DNA of 64,000 nucleotides from assembly GCA_002839415.1 (NCBI GenBank), contig PGXZ01000002.1:29199-93198 (forward strand). The letters run 5' to 3'. The notes below the pieces were generated by a model, which saw nothing but the letters and a program-made list of their open reading frames with translations, was not told the origin of the DNA and searched no databases. Numbering within the stretch: position 1 is the stretch's first letter; the number at the start of each line of letters is the position of its first letter. The DNA comes from Candidatus Saccharibacteria bacterium HGW-Saccharibacteria-1. GTDB lineage: Bacteria; Patescibacteriota; Saccharimonadia; Saccharimonadales; Saccharimonadaceae. Position numbers and translations under genes: made by a program. Below are positions 33,179 to 41,061 of this stretch, in pieces.

Positions 33179-33950
33179 ATTTTTTGGTAGGATCGTTTTT
33201 TCCAATTAAATCACCGACTAACATAAGTACCTGTTTCATAGCTTCGGCTATTGCTGGGCTGTTTATGATAGTTGCCATCTGTGTTTCGCCAAAGGCTATC
33301 AATGCGACTTTGTCGCCGTAAACGTTAATCTCGACAGGTGCGGTATAAGTGTTGTTTGGGAGGGTGTGTCGATCAAAGAGCCATTCTTCGTCTTTATTGT
33401 CTCGTATGTGCTGCCTAGCTATTTCGGTGTCGTGCGTCAAGGCGTATGTATTGATACCGAGTTGAACGCGTTTTTTGATGAAATCCTGCATAAATTCATC
33501 GCCTAGGCTAGGCGTATCGGCGGTTGTCCTTAATAAATAATTGTCTTTGTTTTCGTTAAGGATGTCTTTGTAAGCTTTTTTTATGCCATCTACACCTTGG
33601 AGGGTTCGAATTCCGGGTGATTCATTATGTTCATAATATATATCTATTAAGGTTGAAAGGTTTCGTACGATTTCTTGTTCGTTTCTTGTGACGATCTTTC
33701 GACGTTTTTCGGCCAATGTTTCAATAGCTGATGGGTGAGCGGCGATGTATATCGCCTTATTGGTGTTGTCTTTTTTCTTGGCTAGTCCGAGTTTTTCTAA
33801 TTTATCGACGATTGCATAGGTGTTTGTGCGAGTTTCGCTTATTAGTCCAGACAGTTCGGCGGGTGATTTTTCGCCGTTTTCGATTAGTGCCATATAACCC
33901 TTGGCTTGGCTTTCGGTGAGGCCGGCTTTTTTGAGAATATCGATTTCCAT
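33159..33950 (-). CDS. TrmB-family-like transcriptional regulator
   Basis: 'LKKAGLTESQAKGYMALIENGEKSPAELSGLISETRTNTYAIVDKLEKLGLAKK' wHTH with 'Y.IVDKLE..GL' and C-terminal effector-like domain. Confidence 0.85.
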   Translation of the reverse strand: MEIDILKKAGLTESQAKGYMALIENGEKSPAELSGLISETRTNTYAIVDKLEKLGLAKKKDNTNKAIYIAAHPSAIETLAEKRRKIVTRNEQEIVRNLSTLIDIYYEHNESPGIRTLQGVDGIKKAYKDILNENKDNYLLRTTADTPSLGDEFMQDFIKKRVQLGINTYALTHDTEIARQHIRDNKDEEWLFDRHTLPNNTYTAPVEINVYGDKVALIAFGETQMATIINSPAIAEAMKQVLMLVGDLIGKNDPTKKSNLLNS

Positions 33951-33956
33951 ACCTTG

Positions 33957-33998
33957 ATATTAGCACACTTTCGATGGTTTGTCAAAGTTATTTTGACA
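33957..33998 (-). promoter_or_regulatory. Promoter of the TrmB-like gene (TTGACA-N17-TAATAT on minus) overlapped by perfect palindrome TGTCAAA-N5-TTTGACA
   Basis: Palindrome arms 33980-33986 and 33992-33998; minus-strand -35 at 33985-33980, -10 at 33962-33957, ATG begins at 33950. Confidence 0.7.
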
Positions 33999-34049
33999 GA
34001 TTTACAGACCGCACCACCCCTGTTAGTTTAAGTAGTTATCATAGCATTA

Positions 34050-34078
34050 TTGACATATAATCAAATATGTGCGATAAT
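34050..34078 (+). promoter_or_regulatory. Strong promoter TTGACA-N17-GATAAT driving a non-coding region
   Basis: TTGACA 34050-34055, GATAAT 34073-34078, 17-nt spacer; no ORF begins for >500 nt. Confidence 0.75.
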
Positions 34079-34084
34079 GATTCC

Positions 34085-34446
34085 ATCGTTGAGAGAAAAG
34101 AGAGACTTCGACAACGAGTGAGAAATTTAAAAATATACCAAGCTAACCAACATCGTTAAACGGTCTTAGGTTGGTGCTAGAGTTGAGCTAAGGCTCCTCG
34201 CACCTTCACGAGAATAGATTCGTTAAATACAAACGATAGCGGGTGGGCCGGATATCGTCTCTGACGTATTAAATAAAATAAAAATACGCCAAAACACAAA
34301 TCACCAAAACAAACGCTGGTAGATTTTCAAAGCTATGAGAGGCTTCGAACGCAAAATCTACCAGCCCATTGGACTGTTATGAATACTGACCGCATGACAT
34401 TCCGATGGGCTGAAAAACAGCCTAAAAATGCGAAAGCATTGTACTT
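34085..34446 (+). ncRNA. Candidate large structured non-coding RNA (class not recognised)
   Basis: Preceded by a consensus promoter. Helices seen by eye: cgttg/caacg, agc..accaac/gttggt..gct, cgata/tatcg, cgtatt/aatacg, 13-bp perfect gctggtagatttt/aaaatctaccagc, ccattgga/tccgatgg, and aatgc-GAAA-gcatt at the 3' end. Confidence 0.6.
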
Positions 34447-34521
34447 TTAAATATAAACTACTTAAACTTCGAATTCGTTAATATTTTAGAATTTTGTTGT
34501 TTATTGTTTCCTTTGCTTGTG

Positions 34522-34560
34522 TTGCCCATTTTGATGATTGATCGTTGTCGAAATGGGCAA
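34522..34560 (+). promoter_or_regulatory. Hairpin ttgcccattt...aaatgggcaa in the leader of the 34.6 kb gene
   Basis: 10-bp perfect inverted repeat just upstream of the CDS. Confidence 0.5.
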
Positions 34561-34611
34561 TATAAGTCCTATTTTTAAAAGAAAGGGAAGCATACTTTTA
34601 GATTTTTATCA

Positions 34612-35526
34612 GTGTGTTTTTTGGTGAAAAAAGTGGAAACAAAATTATTTAAGATTGAAAGAGAGTTAAGAAAAAGTGGTACCGATGAATATATTTTTGC
34701 GGAATATCAGCTTAATGCTGAGAATAGTTTTCCGTGGAACGATAACGGAAAATACAGAGAATATATATCGTGTCCTCATTCCGTTGTTGCGGTAAGCCAT
34801 AACGATAACGCTATAGAAATAGCGGTGTTAAAAGGGCCTGATATTACTCCTGAAGAACTGTATTGCTTAGTCGACGTAAAAATAGTCAAGCTTGATGAGG
34901 TCCCAATTAAAAAAATTGATCCTTATAGAGTTGATCTCTATTATGGGATGTCCGGATGTGTGGAATATTCGATCATTACCCTAAAAAGAGCAAGGAGTAG
35001 CAACGTTTTTGCTTTTGCCCAGTCAAGGAAAATGGTCTTGCATATCGGCCACTGGGGGACTCTTTCTCACGGTTTCGGGTCGACCGTAGAAGATTTCAAG
35101 GTGGTCTCGGATCATCTTAAAATGAAATACAAGACCCTTGACGCTGTTGAATCTAAACGTCTCGATCCTACGAAGGAAGATTGGTTCCAAGTTGATGATC
35201 CTGGCGTGGATTTTAGTCGTTATGATCATTACGCTACGGATGGCCATTACCGTGAAGATATGAGTTTCGTTAGGTATGATACACCTGACAAGGAAGAGAT
35301 TTTTGCCGAAAAATTTATTTCCTTTACGGAGGTCCAACCGGTCGTAAAGGATGAGCAGGATCTTGTAGCTCAAGGGTTTATCATCCCTGAAGATTATTGG
35401 GCAACTGATCTACCGCATGACCACGAAGCCGAACGGCTCGCGAAAAAAAAGCCTAAAGTTGAAGAGGTATGCGAGTACGATGACGATATCAACGTTGATG
35501 TCGCTGAGGTTGTTGAAGCTGAGTAG
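34612..35526 (+). CDS. Hypothetical acidic soluble protein (start uncertain; GTG at 34624 possible)
   Basis: 304-aa ORF with coding-like composition; no family recognised. Confidence 0.65.
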   Translation: MCFLVKKVETKLFKIERELRKSGTDEYIFAEYQLNAENSFPWNDNGKYREYISCPHSVVAVSHNDNAIEIAVLKGPDITPEELYCLVDVKIVKLDEVPIKKIDPYRVDLYYGMSGCVEYSIITLKRARSSNVFAFAQSRKMVLHIGHWGTLSHGFGSTVEDFKVVSDHLKMKYKTLDAVESKRLDPTKEDWFQVDDPGVDFSRYDHYATDGHYREDMSFVRYDTPDKEEIFAEKFISFTEVQPVVKDEQDLVAQGFIIPEDYWATDLPHDHEAERLAKKKPKVEEVCEYDDDINVDVAEVVEAE

Positions 35527-35786
35527 TAGTCGTATTCTACGACTATAAAAATAGAAAATTTGTCAAGCTCTCGATAAAAAATTGAGCGGCAGTTGGTTTC
35601 TGCCACAATAAAAACCCTTGAGTTCGCAAGCGTAACGAACCGCGAGTGCATTAACGCACCCACCGAGATGATGCGACAAATCATCTCAATAAACCTTGAA
35701 CTTATCAATTGAATTATGCGGATAAACCTTGTCAATATAATTCAGTCTGAGAGGCTGACGAGTAATAATAAAAGAGAAGGAAAAAT
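35527..35786 (+). ncRNA. Structured non-coding intergenic region (3' UTR hairpins plus 5' leader of the next gene)
   Basis: Hairpins tagtcgta-ttc-tacgacta, ggcag/ctgcc, gagatgat-gcgacaa-atcatctc, tgaattat/ataattca. Confidence 0.4.
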
Positions 35787-36302
35787 ATGGAAAATTTGAA
35801 AAATTCAAATGAATTTGAGCGAACTGAATTAAAGTTTAATAAAGAAATGGCGAATGACCTTATGGATAAACTGGACAAAGGCTTTGCGCTGCCGTTTTAT
35901 GATGATTCAGACCCTGATTATGCACATGGGCATATCGACATGGGCGGCGTTCATTGTAAAGTCGGTGTTGACATCGAAAATCAAAAGCGAGCACGAATAT
36001 TAGATGTATGTGGATGGGTTGGATCTGAATATGATTCAAGGACTTATTCTCCAAAAGGATCGGGTACTTATATAAATATTCCACTTCCTAGGGAAATTGG
36101 TGATTTAGTATTAGAAGTCGAAGAAGTGTGCAATAGTGACGGTGATTCTGATTATTGGTATAGTGTCGTTCGCCCAACGGGTGAGTTTTATTCTGACCTC
36201 GAGCTGGCTGAGCGAATCGATGATTATGTCGATATCCAGGATGAAAGTGATAAACAGATCACTGCCGAAGAGATAAAACGTCGCAGTACATTCGTTAAAT
36301 AA
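35787..36302 (+). CDS. Hypothetical acidic protein (171 aa)
   Basis: ORF with upstream agaagga RBS-like sequence; no family recognised. Confidence 0.65.
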   Translation: MENLKNSNEFERTELKFNKEMANDLMDKLDKGFALPFYDDSDPDYAHGHIDMGGVHCKVGVDIENQKRARILDVCGWVGSEYDSRTYSPKGSGTYINIPLPREIGDLVLEVEEVCNSDGDSDYWYSVVRPTGEFYSDLELAERIDDYVDIQDESDKQITAEEIKRRSTFVK

Positions 36303-36446
36303 TTAGTTTGTTCAAAGTACGGCTAGCCTCTGTGGTAGGGGCTGGTCGACCAAGAAATTACAAAATTCATGTAATTTTATCAAATCATTGATAACTTCAC
36401 AGGGGTTTTGTGCCATAAATGGTCACATAATTCCAATTTAAAAATT

Positions 36447-36595
36447 AAAATTTGTAGAGTTGCTTCGAAAGAACGTCTATCTTAGTGGGGTGCGGTAAGT
36501 GTCGCACTCCAAAGTTGAAGCCTCTCATTTCGCGTACTATCGGAGTACCCACAAATTTTCGCGGTAATATGTCAGTTATTCTGACATATGCGCGA
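36447..36595. ncRNA. Structured element upstream of raiA (about 113-nt closed domain plus a second hairpin)
   Basis: aaaatttgt/acaaatttt closing stem (36447-36455/36551-36559), agag-tt-gcttc/gaagcctct, ggggtgcg/cgcactcc, gtact/agtac, then cgcg..atatgtcag-ttatt-ctgacatat..cgcg. Confidence 0.5.
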
Positions 36596-36614
36596 GAATT
36601 GGTTATGAATTTCT

Positions 36615-36622
36615 GCTATAAT
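36615..36622 (+). promoter_or_regulatory. Extended -10 promoter (TGCTATAAT) of raiA
   Basis: TGcTATAAT upstream of an aggaggg RBS and ATG at 36655. Confidence 0.65.
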
Positions 36623-36654
36623 ATAAGTACAACCAACCAAAACAGGAGGGTCGC

Positions 36655-37026
36655 ATGATTACATCAATCAAAGTTACTGGAATTGCATACGAGGTCGATG
36701 AAACGACACGAAAGTACGTAGTTAAAAAGGTAGGGCGCCTAAGTCGTTATCTGCCAAAGCACGCCAGAAAAAGCGTTACGGCCGACGTTAAATTAACTCA
36801 AGTTGACCATGATTTTGGTAACAAATATCAGGCAGAAATTATATTGAATGTGCCCGGTAAAGTGATAACCGCCAAAGACTCTACCAGTAATATGTTAGCG
36901 GCTGTTGATATAGTCGACGCTAAAATTCAATCACAATTACGTGAATACAAGGAAATGACAGTTTCCCATATTGGCAAACGTGGAGTTATGGGCCGCTTTA
37001 AACGAAGCTTCGCCCGCGAATTATAG
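36655..37026 (+). CDS. raiA: Ribosome hibernation/HPF/RaiA-family protein (short form)
   Basis: 'VTGIAYEVDETTRKYVVKKVGRLSRYLPKHARKSVTADVKLTQVDHDFGNKYQAEIILNVPGKVITAKDSTSNMLAAVDIVDAKIQSQLREYKE'. Confidence 0.9.
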   Translation: MITSIKVTGIAYEVDETTRKYVVKKVGRLSRYLPKHARKSVTADVKLTQVDHDFGNKYQAEIILNVPGKVITAKDSTSNMLAAVDIVDAKIQSQLREYKEMTVSHIGKRGVMGRFKRSFAREL

Positions 37027-37119
37027 ATAGTTGTTATCTTGTCTAATTAGTGTTTTCGCCGTATAATAAAACCCAGTATTTTATTTTAGAACTTTCGAAT
37101 AGGAGCGTGGTTTTTAGTT

Positions 37120-39741
37120 ATGGTGAACAAGAATAAGGTTCTAACCAAGGTATTTGGCGACCCACAGGTACGTCTATTAAAGGGATTACAGAAAAAAGTT
37201 ATTGCAATCAATGCTTTAACTGATAAATATAAAAGGTTTTCAAAGCCAGAGCTCAAGGCTCAAACTGAGGTTTTGAAAAAGAAACTACAGAAAAAAGGCG
37301 TTACTTTGGACGCGATTATGCCCGATGCTTTTGCATTAGTGCGCGAGGCTAGCGAGCGTGTGCTGGGCATGCGGCATTTTGACGTGCAATTGATTGGCGG
37401 CATTGCGCTACATGAAGGCAACGTGGCCGAAATGAAAACTGGTGAAGGTAAAACCTTGGTTGCTACTTTGCCGGTGTATTTGAATGCGCTAGAAGCTAAA
37501 GGTGTTCACGTTGTTACAGTAAATGACTACTTGGCGCAACGCGACGCTTGTTGGATGGGCGAATTGTATGATTTCTTAGGTTTAACAACTGGTATTATTA
37601 TTAACGACGCATCATTTTTGTTTGATCCAAAATATGAAAACGAAGATCACACTGACCCTCGCTTAAGGCATTTGCGTCCAGCGACTCGCAAAGAAGCTTA
37701 CGCGGCTGATATTACTTATGGTACGAATAACGAGTTTGGTTTCGATTATTTGCGCGACAATATGGTTAACGAAGTTGATTTGTTGCGTCAGCGTGATTTG
37801 AATTATGCGATCGTTGATGAAGTCGATAGCATCTTGATTGACGAGGCTAGGACTCCGCTGATTATTAGCGCGCCGGCTGCAGAAAATCCTGATAGCTATT
37901 ATCAGTTTGCCAAGATCGCGGCTAAATTAGTTCCCGAAGATTACATTATGGACGAAAAACATCGCACGGTGGCGTTAAGCGATGAAGGTACTGAAAAAGT
38001 ACAAAAATTACTAGGAATAAAGAATCTGTACAGCCCAGATTATGTTCGTTCGGTTTACCACATGGATCAAGCCTTGCGTGCACAAGCTCTATTTAGGCGC
38101 GACAAAGATTACGTCGTAACGAACGAAGGTGAAGTGATTATTGTTGATGAATTTACGGGTCGTTTAATGCAAGGCCGTCGTTATAACGAGGGTTTGCACC
38201 AAGCGATTGAAGCCAAAGAGGGCGTTCCGGTTCTTCAGGAAAGTATGACCTTAGCTACTGTTTCGTTTCAGAATTATTTCCGTTTATACAAGAAACTATC
38301 AGGAATGACGGGTACGGCGTTTACCGAGGCCGAAGAGTTTCAACAAATTTATAGCCTTGATGTTATTCAAATTCCATCGAATCGCCCAATTGCGCGTATC
38401 GACAAGCAAGATTTAATCTTTAAATCTGAAAAAGCTAAATTAAAGTCAGTCGCAAACGCGGTGGCCGAATATCATAAGCAGGGTCGACCAGTGTTGGTTG
38501 GTTCGGCTTCGATTGCTAAAAATGAGTTGATAGCGTCTTGGTTGGACGAGGCAAAAATACCTTATGAACTATTGAACGCCAAAAACAACGAACGTGAGGC
38601 CGCAATTATCGAAAAAGCCGGCGAAAAAGGTGCAATTACGCTTGCAACTAATATTGCTGGTCGTGGTACTGACATTAAATTAGGTGAAGGTGTTAAAGAG
38701 CTTGGTGGGCTAGTGGTCATTGGTTCTGAGCGACATGAATCACGTCGAATTGATAATCAGCTACGTGGACGCGGTGGACGACAGGGTGATCCAGGTGAAA
38801 CTCAATTCTACGTTTCAACCGAAGATGATTTGATGCGTATTTTCCAAGGTGAGCGAATTGCTGGTTTAATGGACAAACTAGGTCTCGATGAAGATACTCC
38901 GATTCAAAATAAAGCAGTGTCCAAAACACTTGAATCAGCTCAAAAACGCGTAGAGGGATTTAATTTTGATACTCGTAAAAACGTTGTTCAATATGACAAT
39001 GTCATAAACCGTCACCGTCGGGTTGTTTATACGATACGTCGCAAAATTCTAGAGGGCAGCGATATCAAGCCCGAGATCGAAATCTTGATCAAAGACAAAG
39101 TTCGAGAATTAACATTGTTACCTGCAAAAAACAACAAGAATTTTGCGGATTCGTTTGAAACGATCTTTCCACTCCCCGAGGATAAAATTAAACTAATCGG
39201 TGACGAGAAGAGAGACAAAGCGCGCTTGGAGCTTGCACAAAAGGAAGTTGCAAAGCTATATAAAGAAAAAGAGGCCGAGCTTGAAACTGATATAATCCGC
39301 AAAATTGAACGAGAAGTTTATTTGCAGGTGCTTGATACGCTTTGGATGCAACACCTAGAGAATATGCAACATCTTCGTGAGGGTATTCACTGGCGAAGTG
39401 TTGGTCAACGCGACCCATTAGTGGAATATCGAAGTGAATCACAAAACTTGTTTAGCAGTTTACAGGCGACTTTACGCGATGAAGTATTGCGCGCAATTAT
39501 GCACGTACATCGTACTGACATTATTGCCAAAAGCAATGAAGAATACGAAACGGAGCTAACACGCCTAGCTGAAAATGCAGTTGAAAAAGGTGTAAACGAA
39601 ATTACTGGTGGTGAGGAAAATCGAGACCATGATTTCAAGGTAGCTAAAAAGACTTTAGTTCAAACTGCAAACCAAAAAAAGAATCAATCACGCAAGAAAA
39701 AGAAGTCTCAGCGTCAAAATCGCAAAAATAATCGCAAATAA
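37120..39741 (+). CDS. secA: Preprotein translocase ATPase SecA
   Basis: 'MRHFDVQLIGGIALHEGNVAEMKTGEGKTLVATLPVYLNAL', 'YAIVDEVDSILIDEARTPLIIS', 'NIAGRGTDIKL', 'HLENMQHLREGIHWRSVGQRDPLVEY'. Confidence 0.97.
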   Translation: MVNKNKVLTKVFGDPQVRLLKGLQKKVIAINALTDKYKRFSKPELKAQTEVLKKKLQKKGVTLDAIMPDAFALVREASERVLGMRHFDVQLIGGIALHEGNVAEMKTGEGKTLVATLPVYLNALEAKGVHVVTVNDYLAQRDACWMGELYDFLGLTTGIIINDASFLFDPKYENEDHTDPRLRHLRPATRKEAYAADITYGTNNEFGFDYLRDNMVNEVDLLRQRDLNYAIVDEVDSILIDEARTPLIISAPAAENPDSYYQFAKIAAKLVPEDYIMDEKHRTVALSDEGTEKVQKLLGIKNLYSPDYVRSVYHMDQALRAQALFRRDKDYVVTNEGEVIIVDEFTGRLMQGRRYNEGLHQAIEAKEGVPVLQESMTLATVSFQNYFRLYKKLSGMTGTAFTEAEEFQQIYSLDVIQIPSNRPIARIDKQDLIFKSEKAKLKSVANAVAEYHKQGRPVLVGSASIAKNELIASWLDEAKIPYELLNAKNNEREAAIIEKAGEKGAITLATNIAGRGTDIKLGEGVKELGGLVVIGSERHESRRIDNQLRGRGGRQGDPGETQFYVSTEDDLMRIFQGERIAGLMDKLGLDEDTPIQNKAVSKTLESAQKRVEGFNFDTRKNVVQYDNVINRHRRVVYTIRRKILEGSDIKPEIEILIKDKVRELTLLPAKNNKNFADSFETIFPLPEDKIKLIGDEKRDKARLELAQKEVAKLYKEKEAELETDIIRKIEREVYLQVLDTLWMQHLENMQHLREGIHWRSVGQRDPLVEYRSESQNLFSSLQATLRDEVLRAIMHVHRTDIIAKSNEEYETELTRLAENAVEKGVNEITGGEENRDHDFKVAKKTLVQTANQKKNQSRKKKKSQRQNRKNNRK

Positions 39742-39765
39742 CGGGTTGGCAGAAGGAAGATAACA

Positions 39766-41046
39766 ATGAATCATACCATCGAAGAGATGCGATTAAAAAA
39801 TGGCGCCCGTGGCTTACTGATAGATGTGCCGGATGCTACAACGATGAGTATGCAATTTCATTTTCGTGCAGGCAATCGCTATGCTAAATCAAAGGATATC
39901 GAGCAGGTCGCACATATAATGGAGCACATGGCGTTTGGCGCGAATGCTCGTTTTAAAAACGAGTCAGATTTTGAATTCGAATTTACTAAAAACGGCGCAT
40001 ATCGCAATGCATATACTAGTGATTTATCAATGGTCTACGAAGCGGACTGTGCTGATTTTGAATGGGATAGGATTCTTGACTTACAAAAATTAGCAATTTG
40101 TCAGCCAAGATTTAATGAAGCCGAGTTAAATGCCGAAAAAGGCAATGTTCGCAGTGAATTGACCAATTACCTAAATGATCATCATCGTATATTGTGGCCA
40201 AGGGTTCAGCAGTTACTTGGAGAGGATGTGCTAACCTACAAGCAATCATTGCCTACGATTAGCGCCGTAACGTTAGCCGATGTCCGCGAGCACCACAGAC
40301 GCACTCATACGACGCGTAACATGCGTTTTGTTGTAGCGGGTAAGCTTCATGGGCGGAAAGCCGAGATTAAGCGACAACTTGAAGATTTTCAGCTGGCCGA
40401 AGGCGAGCGCTTTGAGATCCCCAAGGATGAGCTTAAAAAAGCCGGCCCATGTATTATTCGCCGTAAAAGTGCAACTAATTTAACTTTTGGGCTTTTTATG
40501 GCCGTTCCCTGGGAGCTGAACGACGAAGACTTAGATGCGATGCATTACCTGAATCATATTTTGACAGGTACTATGCACTCACGTATTTTTGGTGCAGCTC
40601 GAAGCAAGGGTTTGGCGTACAATGTTAGCGCCTATACGGCGACTGGTTTTTACGACAGCGGTTGGGATATTACTGGCCAAGTAAATCACGAGGCGGCGGG
40701 TGACTTATTTGATATCATTACGCGTGAAGTCGATTGTGTATTGAATGGCAAAATCAAAGAGTCCGAATTAAACGCTGCAAAATCATTTGCACTTGGTCGT
40801 TACCAGATGGGTGCTCAGACTGTTTCGCAAATTAGCGGATTTTATACGGGGCGATATTTCGCTGACGGCTTTATAAAAGATTATTACAAAGTTCCCGAGA
40901 TGATTAAGAACGTTACTATGGAACGTATGGTAACGACCGCACGAAGCTTTATAAACGAAGATAAGTGGGTTCTTGCCGCAGTCAGCAATGGCGAAAAGCA
41001 TGATCTGGTAAAACTAAACGAAAAAGTAGAAACATTATTTAAATAG
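39766..41046 (+). CDS. M16-family (pitrilysin-like) zinc peptidase
   Basis: 'HIMEHMAFG' (HxxEH) with the downstream 'NAEKGNVRSELTNYLN' Glu region. Confidence 0.88.
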   Translation: MNHTIEEMRLKNGARGLLIDVPDATTMSMQFHFRAGNRYAKSKDIEQVAHIMEHMAFGANARFKNESDFEFEFTKNGAYRNAYTSDLSMVYEADCADFEWDRILDLQKLAICQPRFNEAELNAEKGNVRSELTNYLNDHHRILWPRVQQLLGEDVLTYKQSLPTISAVTLADVREHHRRTHTTRNMRFVVAGKLHGRKAEIKRQLEDFQLAEGERFEIPKDELKKAGPCIIRRKSATNLTFGLFMAVPWELNDEDLDAMHYLNHILTGTMHSRIFGAARSKGLAYNVSAYTATGFYDSGWDITGQVNHEAAGDLFDIITREVDCVLNGKIKESELNAAKSFALGRYQMGAQTVSQISGFYTGRYFADGFIKDYYKVPEMIKNVTMERMVTTARSFINEDKWVLAAVSNGEKHDLVKLNEKVETLFK

Positions 41047-41061
41047 AGGTAATATTGTAGT

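Larger units (their letters stand above)
34025..34468. repeat. 13-bp perfect inverted repeat flanking the structured non-coding locus (agtttaagtagtt / aactacttaaact)
   Basis: Arms 34025-34037 and 34456-34468, exact reverse complements. Confidence 0.8.

Noticed and set aside
34085-34446. Structured region as tmRNA, RNase P, SRP or 6S RNA
   Set aside because: No tRNA-like TTCGAATC...CCA end, no GAGGAAAGTC/ACAGAA P4 elements, no GGAAGCAGCC SRP loop, and no single long 6S-type duplex. Rejected as a call by eye only; cmscan is needed.
34025-34468. Insertion of a MITE or transposon
   Set aside because: Inverted repeats are present but no target-site duplication or second copy was noticed; kept only as a hypothesis.
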